Part shown: positions 1 through 7,982 of the stretch, one piece after another
How the letters are laid out: each line of letters begins with the position of its first letter
How positions within the stretch are numbered: position 1 is the stretch's first letter
Source: Oscillospiraceae bacterium
GTDB lineage: Bacteria; Bacillota; Clostridia; Oscillospirales; Oscillospiraceae
Reading direction: 5' to 3'
Length of the DNA stretch: 64,000 nucleotides
NCBI GenBank assembly: GCA_017550645.1
Contig: JAFZOI010000016.1
Location: forward strand, 1-64,000
The notes under the pieces: model-generated
Seen by the model: the letters and a program-made list of their open reading frames with translations, nothing else
Told to the model about the DNA's origin: nothing
Database searches by the model: none
Translations under genes and position numbers: made by a program

Positions 1-432
1 ATCCCGCTCATCGTCGTAAACTGCATCATCATCGGCAGAGCCGAATCCTTCGCCTCGAAAAACGGCGTCGGCGCCTCCGCGCTCGACGGCATATTCCAGG
101 GCCTCGGCTATACGCTCGTGCTGATAGTGATGTGCGTCATCCGCGAATTTCTCGGCAAGGGCACCTTCGGCGGCGGCCTCATCGACGTCGGCGAGGCGGG
201 CGTCCGCTTCGTCACGGACGGCTCCGGCAGCGGGCTGCGCATCTTCCCCGCGCAGTACGGCGCGCTGCTGATGGTCCTGCCCTTCGGCGGCTTCCTCACG
301 CTCGGCACGCTCATTGCGATAGTGCAGGCGATAACCAACCGCAAGCACAATCAGGAGATCCGCGCGGGCAAGCTCAGCGTCATAGCCGCGCTCGACGCGG
401 CGCACGGAGAGGAGGGCGGAACCGATGAGTAA
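1..432 (+). CDS. rnfE: Rnf complex subunit RnfE, 5'-truncated
   Basis: C-terminal 143 residues of an integral membrane subunit of the Rnf ion-pumping ferredoxin:NAD+ oxidoreductase. The frame is open from base 1 (it reads IPLIVVNCIIIGRAESFAS) and ends with TAA at 430-432. The PLIVVNC-IIGRAE-FAS stretch and the following hydrophobic segments are typical of RnfE/RsxE. The start codon lies upstream of the window. The end overlaps the rnfA start by 8 nt, so translation is probably coupled. Canonical order is rnfCDGEAB, so C, D and G are expected just before this window (inference). Confidence 0.93.
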   Translation: MPLIVVNCIIIGRAESFASKNGVGASALDGIFQGLGYTLVLIVMCVIREFLGKGTFGGGLIDVGEAGVRFVTDGSGSGLRIFPAQYGALLMVLPFGGFLTLGTLIAIVQAITNRKHNQEIRAGKLSVIAALDAAHGEEGGTDE

Positions 433-1024
433 CGGTCTCGACTTCACCTCCATCCTCTCGATAGCGCTCGGCGCGATACTCATCGAGAACTTCATCCTCG
501 TCAAGTTCCTCGGAATCTGCCCGTTCATGGGCGTCTCCAAGAAGATGGACACGGCAATAGGCATGGGCTTTGCCGTCATCTTCGTCATGGGGCTGGCCAG
601 CGCGATATGCTGGATAGTCAACAGGTACCTCCTCGTCGCGCTGCATCTGGAATATATGCAGACGCTGGCCTACATCCTCGTCATAGCGGCGCTCGTGCAG
701 TTCGTGGAGATGTTCCTGCGCAAATCCGTCCCGTCGCTATACACCGCGCTCGGGATATATCTGCCGCTCATCACGACCAACTGCGCCGTACTCGGCGTCG
801 CGCTGCTCAACACGCAAAACGGCTACGGCTTCATCGAGTCCGTCGTATACGGCATAACGGGCGGCGTGGGCTTTCTGATGGCGATAGTGCTCTTCGCGAG
901 CGTGCGCGAGCGCAACCAATACGCCGACTATCCCAAGGCGTTCGAGGGCTTCCCCATCGCCCTCATCTCCGCCGGTCTGATAGCGCTCGCATTCATGGGC
1001 TTTTCCGGCCTGAAGGTCTTTTGA
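425..1024 (+). CDS. rnfA: Rnf complex subunit RnfA
   Basis: 199-residue integral membrane protein with about six hydrophobic segments, the usual RnfA/RsxA size. The N-terminal segment contains ENFILVKFLGICPFMGVSKK, a highly conserved RnfA signature, and a later PLITTNCAVLGVAL segment gives the second half of the RnfA/RnfE-type inverted repeat. It starts inside the end of rnfE and is followed by rnfB after 15 nt that carry a GAGGAGG ribosome site. Role: membrane part of the electron path from reduced ferredoxin to NAD+ coupled to Na+ or H+ export (family knowledge). Confidence 0.95.
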   Translation: MSNGLDFTSILSIALGAILIENFILVKFLGICPFMGVSKKMDTAIGMGFAVIFVMGLASAICWIVNRYLLVALHLEYMQTLAYILVIAALVQFVEMFLRKSVPSLYTALGIYLPLITTNCAVLGVALLNTQNGYGFIESVVYGITGGVGFLMAIVLFASVRERNQYADYPKAFEGFPIALISAGLIALAFMGFSGLKVF

Positions 1025-1039
1025 GAGGAGGGCTGAGAA

Positions 1040-1840
1040 ATGAATCCCGGAATAACCAATATCCTCTACGCGCTCGGCGTGCTCGGCGTGCTCGGCGCTC
1101 TCTTCGGACTGCTGCTCGGCATAGCCTCGCGCGTTTTCCACGTCGATGTGGACGAGCGCATCGAAAAGATAACCGAGGCCCTGCCCGGGGCAAACTGCGG
1201 CGGCTGCGGCTACGCGGGCTGCTCGGGCTACGCCGAGGCCATAGTCAAGGACGGCGTCGCGACCAACCTCTGCACCTCCGGCGGCCAGAAGGCCGCGGCG
1301 GCCATCGCGGAGATAATGGGCGTCGAGGCGGCCGAGGTCGTCCCGATGATAGCGTTCGTGCACTGCTCCGGCGGCAACAACGCCGACAAGAAATATCAGT
1401 ACTCGGGCCTGACGGACTGCTTTTCCGTCTCCAACTCGACGGGCGGCGGCCCGCTGACGTGCCAGTACGGCTGCCTAGGCTACGGTTCGTGCGTCGCGGC
1501 CTGCAAGTTTGACGCCATCCACATCGTAAACGGCGTTGCGAAGGTCGACAGGAACAAGTGCACCGGTTGCTCGATGTGTTCCAAGACCTGCCCGAAGCAT
1601 ATTATAGAGATGGTCCCGGTAACGGCGCACATCCTTGTTCCGTGCCGCAATCAGGACAAGGGCGGCGTCATACGCAAGTTCTGCATGTCCGGCTGCATAG
1701 GCTGCCGCGCCTGCGAGCGCAACTGCCCCAACGGCGCGATCACCGTCGTCAACAACGTCGCGCACGTCGATACGGCCAAGTGCAAGCACTGCATGACCTG
1801 CGTGCTCAACTGCCCGCGAAAACTCGTTAAGGACATCTGA
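1040..1840 (+). CDS. rnfB: Rnf complex iron-sulfur subunit RnfB
   Basis: 266 residues. An N-terminal hydrophobic anchor (about residues 7-30) is followed by an NCGGCGYAGCSGYA four-cysteine Fes motif near residue 53, and then by several ferredoxin-type clusters: CTGCSMCSKTCP, CIGCRACERNCP and CKHCMTCVLNCP near the C terminus. This is the standard RnfB architecture, with RnfB taking electrons from ferredoxin. It is the last rnf gene; the next gene begins only 2 nt after the stop. The canonical subunit is of similar size, and no cluster cysteine set is obviously broken. Confidence 0.95.
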   Translation: MNPGITNILYALGVLGVLGALFGLLLGIASRVFHVDVDERIEKITEALPGANCGGCGYAGCSGYAEAIVKDGVATNLCTSGGQKAAAAIAEIMGVEAAEVVPMIAFVHCSGGNNADKKYQYSGLTDCFSVSNSTGGGPLTCQYGCLGYGSCVAACKFDAIHIVNGVAKVDRNKCTGCSMCSKTCPKHIIEMVPVTAHILVPCRNQDKGGVIRKFCMSGCIGCRACERNCPNGAITVVNNVAHVDTAKCKHCMTCVLNCPRKLVKDI

Positions 1841-1842
1841 AA

Positions 1843-2772
1843 ATGATCTGTGACAGCATCCTCGACGCGATAGGCTCGACCCCGCTCGTCAGGCTGAACC
1901 GCCTGACGGGGCCGGACTGCGCCCAGATACTCGTCAAATTCGAGGCGCTCAACGTCGGCGGCTCGGTCAAGACGCGCACGGCGTACGGGATGATACTCGA
2001 CGCGGAAAAGCGCGGCGTGCTCCGGCCCGACAGCGTCATCGTCGAGCCGACGAGCGGCAATCAGGGCGTGGGGCTCGCTCTCATCGCCGCGGTGCGCGGC
2101 TACGAGGCCGTGATAATCATGCCCGACAGCGTCTCCCCCGAAAGGCGCAAGCTCGTCGAGCTCTACGGCGCGCGCGTCGTCCTCGTGCACGACGCGGGCA
2201 ACATAGGCGACGCGATAGACGAATGCCTGCGGACCGCCCTGCGCATGCAGGAAGAAGACCCGAGAGTCTGGATACCGCAGCAGTTCGTGAACCCCGCCAA
2301 TCCCGAGATACAGCGCCGTACGACCGCCCGCGAGATACTCGAGCAGGCGGAGGGACTGCGCATAGACGGCTTCTGCTCCGGCATAGGCACGGGCGGGACG
2401 CTCTCCGGCATAGGCGAGGTGCTCCGCGAGGCCAATCCCGATATCGTGATATGGGCCGTCGAGCCCGAGAGCGCCGCGATCCTCTCCGGCGGGAGCATAG
2501 GCTCCCATCTGCAGATGGGCATAGGCGACGGGCTCATCCCCGGAAACCTCAATACGCGCGTCTATAACGACACATACGTCGTCAGGGACGAGGACGCGAT
2601 CGCCGCGGCGAAGGCTCTCGCGAGGAGCGAGGGGCTCGCCTGCGGGATAACGGGCGGCTCGAACATGGTCGCGGCGCTCGCGCTGGCGAAAAAGCTCGGC
2701 CCGGGGAAGACGGTCGTGACCCTCCTGCCCGACACGGCGGAGCGGTATTATTCGACTCCCCTCTTTGAATGA
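1843..2772 (+). CDS. cysK: PLP-dependent cysteine synthase family protein
   Basis: 309 residues, fold-type II PLP enzyme making cysteine from O-acetylserine and sulfide. The PLP lysine is Lys43 in NVGGSVKTR. Phosphate-binding GTGGT and the EPTSGNQGVGLA substrate loop are present. The lysine context differs from the classical SVKDR of CysK (Thr in place of Asp), as in a clostridial subgroup, so a relaxed or different beta-substrate is possible. It starts 2 nt after rnfB, with its AAGGA ribosome site inside the rnfB end, so it is probably cotranscribed with rnf. A strong terminator follows. Confidence 0.88.
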   Translation: MICDSILDAIGSTPLVRLNRLTGPDCAQILVKFEALNVGGSVKTRTAYGMILDAEKRGVLRPDSVIVEPTSGNQGVGLALIAAVRGYEAVIIMPDSVSPERRKLVELYGARVVLVHDAGNIGDAIDECLRTALRMQEEDPRVWIPQQFVNPANPEIQRRTTAREILEQAEGLRIDGFCSGIGTGGTLSGIGEVLREANPDIVIWAVEPESAAILSGGSIGSHLQMGIGDGLIPGNLNTRVYNDTYVVRDEDAIAAAKALARSEGLACGITGGSNMVAALALAKKLGPGKTVVTLLPDTAERYYSTPLFE

Positions 2773-2776
2773 AATA

Positions 2777-2818
2777 ACGGCCCCTCCTCCGAATTCGGAA
2801 GAGGGGCCGCTTTTTGGC
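2777..2818. terminator. Bidirectional intrinsic terminator
   Basis: GC-rich stem GCCCCTC...GAGGGGC around a short AATTC-containing loop, with A-rich and T-rich flanks. It lies between the convergent cysK and MaoC-like genes and can serve both. Confidence 0.85.
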
Positions 2819-2822
2819 TTTT

Positions 2823-3242
2823 TTACACGATGAATTTGACGGTCGCCTTGCCGTCGAGGACGGTCACGCCGTCCTGATTCTTGCAGTAGGCGTGAAAGTG
2901 CATGTTCTTCTTCTCGTAGTTGATATCCGCTATCTCCATCGTCGCGGTGACGGTGTCGCCGATGTAGACGGGCGCGGCGAAAAAGTACTCGCACTTGACG
3001 AAGATGGAGCCCTGCCCGGTAAACTGCGCGCCGGCGGCGCTCAGCAGGCCGACGCAGATACCGCCGTGGGCGATATTTTTGCCGAACATGGTCGTCTTGG
3101 CGTACTCGTGGTCGAAATGCACGGGGTTCAGGTCGCCTGAAACGGCGCCGAACATGAGGACGTCGGCATCGGTTATCGTCTTGGTGAAGGTCCCCTTCTG
3201 GCCGACTTCGAATTCGGTGATGTACTTGAGCTCGTATGCCAT
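2823..3242 (-). CDS. MaoC-like hot-dog dehydratase, (R)-enoyl-CoA hydratase type
   Basis: 139 residues, single hot-dog domain of the MaoC/PhaJ family. The hydratase-2 motif is visible as SGDLNPVHFD (Asp37 and His42 the expected catalytic pair), followed by the AHGGICVGLLSAA helix. Expected reaction: hydration or dehydration of short acyl-CoA or related thioesters; the physiological substrate cannot be told from the sequence. AGAGG ribosome site 7 nt upstream of the ATG. It lies alone between two terminator-like hairpins, upstream of nothing obviously metabolic, so context does not help. Confidence 0.8.
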   Translation of the reverse strand: MAYELKYITEFEVGQKGTFTKTITDADVLMFGAVSGDLNPVHFDHEYAKTTMFGKNIAHGGICVGLLSAAGAQFTGQGSIFVKCEYFFAAPVYIGDTVTATMEIADINYEKKNMHFHAYCKNQDGVTVLDGKATVKFIV

Positions 3243-3274
3243 ATGTTTACCTCTTTCTTATTTGCTTATTGAAA

Positions 3275-3299
3275 AGGCGGGCCCGCCGGGGCCCGCCCT
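3275..3299 (-). terminator. Intrinsic terminator after murC
   Basis: GGGCGGGCCC...GGGCCCGCC hairpin followed on the minus strand by TTTTC. It separates murC from the downstream MaoC-like gene. Confidence 0.65.
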
Positions 3300-3303
3300 G
3301 ATC

Positions 3304-4671
3304 TTACTCCGCCAGCTTCTCGCCGACTCTGTATACATCGCCCGCGCCGACGGTCAGGATGATGTCGCCGGGGGAGGCTATCTCGCGCAGCTTCTTTTCC
3401 AGCTCGCCGAGGTCGGCGCAGTAGGACGAGCCGGGGAGCCTCGCCTGCAGGTCGCGCGAGCTTATGCCGAAGGTGTTGGTCTCGCGCGCGGCGTATATCT
3501 CCGCGAGCACGAGCACGTCGGGCTTGGAGAGCTGCTTGACGAAGTCCTCCATGAGGAGCTTCGTGCGCGAATACGTGTGCGGCTGGAAGGCGCAGACGAC
3601 GCGCTTGTAGCCCATGCGGTCGACGGCGGCGAAGAGCGCGTCGAGCTCGCCGGGATTGTGGGCGTAGTCGTCGTAAATGTCGGCGCCGTTTATCTTCCCC
3701 TTGAACTGGAGGCGGCGGTCGGCGCCGGAAAAGGCCGTCAGCCCCTCGACGACGGCGGAGGCGGGGATATGTCCGCTTATCGCGACGGCTATGGCGGCGA
3801 GCGCGTTCTTGACGTTGTGAAGGCCCGTCAGGCGGAGCTTCAGGCGGCAGAACTCCACGTCCTTGTATATGACTGTGAAGGAGGTCTCCCTGCCGAGCTC
3901 TATATCGACGGCGCGCACGTCGGCGGTCTCGCTGAGGCCGAAGGTAAAGGTACGGCGGTCTATGCCCTCAAGGGCGGAGACGGTATTGGCGTCGTCGGCG
4001 TTATAAACGACCGTCCCGTCCGGCGGGGTCAGCTCGCAGAATTTGCGGAACGAGCGCTTGATGTCCTCGATGTCCTTGAAGAAATCGAGATGGTCCTCGT
4101 CGACGTTCAAAACGACGGCGACGGTCGGGAAAAAGCTGTGGAAAGAGTTGTAATATTCGCAGGATTCAAGTACAATGGTCTCGCCGTGGCCGACTCTGTA
4201 GCACGAGTGCAGGAGGGGCAGCGTCCCCCCTATCATGACGGTCGGGTCCTTCTGAGCGGCCATGAGGATATGCGTCACCATGCTGGTCGTGGTCGTCTTC
4301 CCGTGCGTGCCGGAGATGCAGATCGCGTTTTTATATTCGCGCATTATCGCGCCCCAAGCCTCGGCCCGCTCGAAAACGGGGACGCCGAGGCGGCGCGCCT
4401 CGGCTATCTCGACGTTGTCGTCGCGGGCGGCGGCCGTCCTGACGATGAACTCGGCGCCGTCTATATTCTCGGGCGCGTGACCTATCTTAACGTCTATACC
4501 CAGCTCCGCGAGATGGCGGGTCGTATCGCTTTCGCGAATATCGGAGCCGGATATCCTGAGCCCGCGGCGGGCGAGCACCTCGGCCAGCGGCGACATGGAT
4601 ACGCCGCCTATGCCGACGAGGTGGCCCCTCGCGCCGGGAGCCATATATTTAACGAAGCCTTCGGAAGACAC
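3304..4671 (-). CDS. murC: UDP-N-acetylmuramate--L-alanine ligase MurC
   Basis: About 455 residues, cytoplasmic Mur ligase adding L-Ala to UDP-MurNAc in peptidoglycan synthesis. Rossmann-type start HLVGIGGVSMSPLAEVL, ATP P-loop SGTHGKTTT, central ESCEY and NVDEDHLDFF segments, and C-terminal YDDYAHNPGEL with FQPHTYSRT, all typical of MurC. The open frame extends to 4692, but a GGGAGG ribosome site lies inside that extension 9 nt upstream of a GTG at 4671, so I choose the GTG. It is divergent from the glycosyltransferase gene with an AT-rich shared promoter region. Confidence 0.93.
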   Translation of the reverse strand: MSSEGFVKYMAPGARGHLVGIGGVSMSPLAEVLARRGLRISGSDIRESDTTRHLAELGIDVKIGHAPENIDGAEFIVRTAAARDDNVEIAEARRLGVPVFERAEAWGAIMREYKNAICISGTHGKTTTTSMVTHILMAAQKDPTVMIGGTLPLLHSCYRVGHGETIVLESCEYYNSFHSFFPTVAVVLNVDEDHLDFFKDIEDIKRSFRKFCELTPPDGTVVYNADDANTVSALEGIDRRTFTFGLSETADVRAVDIELGRETSFTVIYKDVEFCRLKLRLTGLHNVKNALAAIAVAISGHIPASAVVEGLTAFSGADRRLQFKGKINGADIYDDYAHNPGELDALFAAVDRMGYKRVVCAFQPHTYSRTKLLMEDFVKQLSKPDVLVLAEIYAARETNTFGISSRDLQARLPGSSYCADLGELEKKLREIASPGDIILTVGAGDVYRVGEKLAE

Positions 4672-4750
4672 CGTGCGTTCCCTCCCAATCAATTCAAGTT
4701 ATTATATACCATTATAGAGCCCTTTTCAATCTTTTATTCGGAGCTTTTCC

Positions 4751-5860
4751 ATGAATGTGACCATAGTCAGCGCCTCCACGGGCGGCGGACACAATTCAGC
4801 TATGCAGGCCCTTTGCGAGCGCATGGCGGAGCTCGGCGCAGAGACGACCGCAGTCGACCTTTATTCATGCTGCGGGCGCTATGCGCGCCGCTTCGTCGAG
4901 CGGAGCTATCTCTTCGTCTCGCAGCGCATGAGGCGCGGCTACAGCAGGGTCTACCGCATGCTCGAGGAGTACCCCGGCGCGCGGCGAGCGGCCTCGGCGG
5001 CGACGCGGCAATCTTACGTCGCGGACTGCCTCGGGGCGGCCATAGGCGAGACCGACGTCGTCGTCTCGGTGCACCCCTTCGCAGCACATGCGCTCGATAC
5101 GCTCATAAAGCGCGGGGAGCTTTCCGTCCCCGTCGTCGCGCTCGTCACGGACTGGTGCATCCAGCCCTTCATCGAGGACTCCACCTCTCTCTCGGCGATA
5201 TGCTTCCCCTCCCCGCTGCTGCTCGGCGAAGCGGAGGCAAAGGGCGTCAAAAACGCGGTCGCGACTGGCCTTCCCGTCAGGCGGGAATTTCTGAGCTCTC
5301 TGCCTGCCGACGAGGCAAGGCGCGCCCTCGGGCTCGATCCGGAGCGCGATACCGTCCTCGTCATGGGCGGCTCGATGGGCTACGGGAACATGTACGCGAC
5401 CGTCTCGGAGCTTCTCGCCGGAGGTATACAGACGATCTGCGTCTGCGGCAATAACGAAGCGCTGAAAAAGAAGCTCGAGAGGCTCGACGGCCCGCTCCTC
5501 GCCCTCGGCTTTACCGACCGCGTCGCCCTGTGCATGGACGCGGCCGACCTCATCGTGACGAAGGCGGGCGGCCTCACCGTTACGGAGCTCATAGCTAAGC
5601 GCCTGCCCGCCGTCCTCTCGCCCTCCATTCCGGGGCAGGAGGAGCGAAACGGGGACTTTCTCATCGCCCGGGGCGGGGCCTTCCGGCCCGCGGCGGGACT
5701 CGTCGCCGCGGAGGCCGCCGCGCTGCTCGCGGACAAGGCGCGTCTGGCCGCGATGAGCGAAGCTCTCGACAGGCTGTATATGCCCGGCGCGTGCGAGGAG
5801 ATATGCGATCTCGCGCTCACTCTGGCGCGGGCGCGCGGCGGGAGCGCGAAGCCCGTCTGA
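4751..5860 (+). CDS. MGDG synthase/UgtP-type glycosyltransferase (GT28 fold)
   Basis: 369 residues. The N-terminal STGGGHNSA motif is the diglyceride-acceptor signature of MGDG synthase/UgtP enzymes, and the C-terminal TKAGGLTVTELIAKRLP matches the UDP-sugar binding part of the GT28/MurG fold. Probable role: transferring a hexose from UDP-sugar to diacylglycerol for glycolipid or lipoteichoic-acid anchor synthesis on the inner membrane face. No transmembrane helix is evident, as expected for a peripheral enzyme. GGAG lies 7 nt before the ATG. Sugar specificity cannot be read. Confidence 0.8.
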   Translation: MNVTIVSASTGGGHNSAMQALCERMAELGAETTAVDLYSCCGRYARRFVERSYLFVSQRMRRGYSRVYRMLEEYPGARRAASAATRQSYVADCLGAAIGETDVVVSVHPFAAHALDTLIKRGELSVPVVALVTDWCIQPFIEDSTSLSAICFPSPLLLGEAEAKGVKNAVATGLPVRREFLSSLPADEARRALGLDPERDTVLVMGGSMGYGNMYATVSELLAGGIQTICVCGNNEALKKKLERLDGPLLALGFTDRVALCMDAADLIVTKAGGLTVTELIAKRLPAVLSPSIPGQEERNGDFLIARGGAFRPAAGLVAAEAAALLADKARLAAMSEALDRLYMPGACEEICDLALTLARARGGSAKPV

Positions 5861-5886
5861 AGCCCCCGATTTCTCCCAATTTTCTA

Positions 5887-5914
5887 TTGACAATCGCCCG
5901 CGCTATGATAAAAT
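5887..5914 (+). promoter_or_regulatory. Sigma-A promoter of the folate operon
   Basis: TTGACA (5887-5892), 16-nt spacer, TAAAAT (5909-5914). Expected start near 5921 places the riboswitch at the extreme 5' end of the transcript. Confidence 0.8.
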
Positions 5915-5924
5915 TGAATCACAA

Positions 5925-6025
5925 AGTCAGAGTAGGCTTAGCGCATCAAGTGCCGCCGGGATGGGAAGTCGCCCACGGACGAAAAACGCAGATGCGTTTG
6001 TGTTGCTAAGCCGCGTCCGCTGACA
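5925..6025 (+). promoter_or_regulatory. Tetrahydrofolate (THF) riboswitch
   Basis: Reads as a THF riboswitch. Closing stem GTCAG (5926-5930) pairs with CTGAC (6020-6024); the conserved AGAGTAG follows; GGCTTAGC pairs with GCTAAGCC; then come an ATCAAGTG element, GGGAAGTCGCCC and a 3' GCGTCCGCT matching the GCATCCGCT end of known members. It lies about 105 nt upstream of folC with a terminator in between, the arrangement expected for control of folate salvage by reduced folate. Identification is by recalled consensus and base-pairing, not by a covariance search. Confidence 0.9.
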
Positions 6026-6051
6026 CGAACAGGACATGCGCTTTATGGCGT

Positions 6052-6092
6052 CTTTTCCCGTGTCGGCGCGGGGAAAGGCGTCTTTGTTTTTT
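6052..6092 (+). terminator. Riboswitch-controlled terminator
   Basis: CTTTTCCCGTG pairs with CGCGGGGAAAG (11 bp with two wobbles, loop TCGG), followed by a T-rich run at 6081-6092. The 3' arm GCGGGGAAA can instead pair with downstream TTTTTTCCCGC, giving a competing fold that could act as an antiterminator. Confidence 0.7.
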
Positions 6093-6129
6093 CCCGCGGC
6101 TTCGATCAAAAAGAAACGAGGCGTTGAAC

Positions 6130-7422
6130 ATGAACTACGACGAATCCCTGCACTTTATCCTCGACACGCCCAATCCCGGCGCGGTCTGGGAACGCAACGT
6201 CATGGAGAACCTGCTCGCCAAGCTCGGCGATCCGCAGGAGAAGGTCCCGCACTACGTCCACGTCGCGGGCACGAACGGGAAAGGCTCCGCCTCGGCGTTC
6301 ATGGCCTCCGTCCTGCGCAAGGCGGGCTACCGCACGGGGCTCTACACCTCCCCCTTCATCCAGAGGTTCAACGAGCGCATCCAGGTAGACGGCGTGCAGA
6401 TACCCGACGACGAGCTCGCCGAGATAACGACCGAGATCGCCGCCGCGACCGACGAGATCATGGCGATGGGCTTTCGCAGGCCGACGATATTCGAGCTCAT
6501 CACGGCGCTCGGCTTCATGTGGTTCGCCCGCACGGAGTGCGACGTAGTCGTGCTCGAGGTCGGCATGGGCGGCAGGCTCGACGCGACCAACGTCATTAGG
6601 ACGCCCGACGTCGCGCTCATCATGAACATCGGCTTCGATCACATGGAATTTCTCGGCGACACTCTCGAGGCCATCGCCGGAGAGAAGGCCGGGATAATCA
6701 AGCCCGGCGGAGACGTCGTCGTCTACGGGCAGAGCGAGAACGTCGAGAAGGTATTTGAAGATACCTGCCGCGAGAGGGGCTGCCGCATGTTCCTGGCAGA
6801 CTCCTCGCTTGCGAAGATAACCTCCGTCGGCGTCGAGGGCACGCGCTTTGACTATAAGCAGCGCGAGGACCTCTTTATCTCCCTTCTCGGAAAGTATCAG
6901 ATAGGCAACGTCACCGTCGCCATCGAGGCCTGCGACGTCCTGCGCGACAAGGGCTTCCACATAACCGAGGAAAACCTCCGCGACGGCCTGCGCGACGCCT
7001 ACTGGCCCGGCCGCATGGAGCTGCTGCGGAAAGACCCCGTCGTCATCGTCGACGGAGCGCACAATCCGCAGGGCGTCGAGGCGCTCTGCGAGAGCCTTGA
7101 GCAGCTCTTCCCCGGAGAGAAGTTCACGTTCGTGCTCGGCGTTCTCGCCGACAAGGACTATTCCGGCGACATCGCCATCGCCGCGCCGTTTGCAAAGAGC
7201 TTTTACACCGTCACCCCGCCGAGCTACCGCGCTCTCTCGGGCGAGGCGCTCGCGGACGAGATAAGAAAGCACGCCGACGTGCCCGTGACGGCCTGCGCCG
7301 ACATCCCCGGGGCGCTCGACACCGTCCTCGCCGAGGCCGCGCCGGACGACAGGATAGTCATATTCGGCTCGCTCTATCAGGAATGCGTGGTACGCGCATA
7401 TTTCGGGAGGGATACATTTTGA
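6130..7422 (+). CDS. folC: Folylpolyglutamate synthase / dihydrofolate synthase FolC (copy 1)
   Basis: 430 residues, cytoplasmic Mur-ligase-fold enzyme adding glutamate to folates. ATP P-loop VAGTNGKGSASAF, TSPFIQRFNERIQVDG folate loop, EVGMGGRLDATNVI, GFDHMEFLGDT, and the C-terminal VDGAHNPQGVEAL. The start is ATG 6130, with GAGG 8 nt upstream; an in-frame TTG at 6124 is too close to that site. First gene after the THF riboswitch, overlapping the folT start. It keeps the usual GMGGRLDATN residues, unlike copy 2, so it is the better candidate for the housekeeping activity. Confidence 0.93.
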   Translation: MNYDESLHFILDTPNPGAVWERNVMENLLAKLGDPQEKVPHYVHVAGTNGKGSASAFMASVLRKAGYRTGLYTSPFIQRFNERIQVDGVQIPDDELAEITTEIAAATDEIMAMGFRRPTIFELITALGFMWFARTECDVVVLEVGMGGRLDATNVIRTPDVALIMNIGFDHMEFLGDTLEAIAGEKAGIIKPGGDVVVYGQSENVEKVFEDTCRERGCRMFLADSSLAKITSVGVEGTRFDYKQREDLFISLLGKYQIGNVTVAIEACDVLRDKGFHITEENLRDGLRDAYWPGRMELLRKDPVVIVDGAHNPQGVEALCESLEQLFPGEKFTFVLGVLADKDYSGDIAIAAPFAKSFYTVTPPSYRALSGEALADEIRKHADVPVTACADIPGALDTVLAEAAPDDRIVIFGSLYQECVVRAYFGRDTF

Positions 7423-7982
7423 AGAAGCGTACGACCTTCGGCGAGGACATCCGCGTCCTCGGGCGCGTCAAGGTCATAACGATCTGCGCCATGCTGGTCG
7501 CGATGGGCGTCGTCATCGGCATCCTCTGCAAGAACTTTCTCACCTTCGGCATCTACTACCGCTTCACGCTTGAAAACCTGCCCGTCTTCTTCGCGGCGAT
7601 AGCCTTCGGTCCCTTCGCCGGAGCCGCAGTCGGCATCTGCGAGGACGTCGTGAGCTGTCTCTGCTCCACCAATCCCGCCGTCAATCCGTTAATCACGGTC
7701 GGCGCGGCGGCAGTCGGCTTCTTCGCGGGCCTCATAAGCCACCACGTCTCCTTCAAGAGCGACAACTGGCGCATAGCCGCCTCGATCATAGCCGGCCATC
7801 TCATCGGTCAGGTCGCCATCAAGAGCATCGCGAAGATAGTCATGTTCGGCATGCCGTGGTGGGGCGTCTTCATAGGGCTCGGCTTCTCCGCCGTCGCGGG
7901 GACGATAGAGTTCATCGTCCTGCGCATGCTCTTTAAGAATTCCGCCATTCAGCAGGGCCTCAAGGGGATTTATAAGAAATGA
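7419..7982 (+). CDS. folT: Folate ECF transporter substrate-binding subunit FolT
   Basis: About 187 residues, integral membrane S component of an energy-coupling-factor transporter. About five to six hydrophobic segments; YYRFTLENLPVFFAAIAFGP and the following GAAVGICEDVVSC are characteristic of the FolT/ThiT-like family. The longer frame from 7383 lies mostly inside folC; a TTG at 7419 has a GGGAGG site 8-9 nt upstream and overlaps the folC stop by 4 nt, so I take it as the start. No ECF ATPase or EcfT gene is nearby, as expected for a group II system with shared EcfAA'T encoded elsewhere. The THF riboswitch supports folate as substrate. Confidence 0.88.
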   Translation: MKKRTTFGEDIRVLGRVKVITICAMLVAMGVVIGILCKNFLTFGIYYRFTLENLPVFFAAIAFGPFAGAAVGICEDVVSCLCSTNPAVNPLITVGAAAVGFFAGLISHHVSFKSDNWRIAASIIAGHLIGQVAIKSIAKIVMFGMPWWGVFIGLGFSAVAGTIEFIVLRMLFKNSAIQQGLKGIYKK

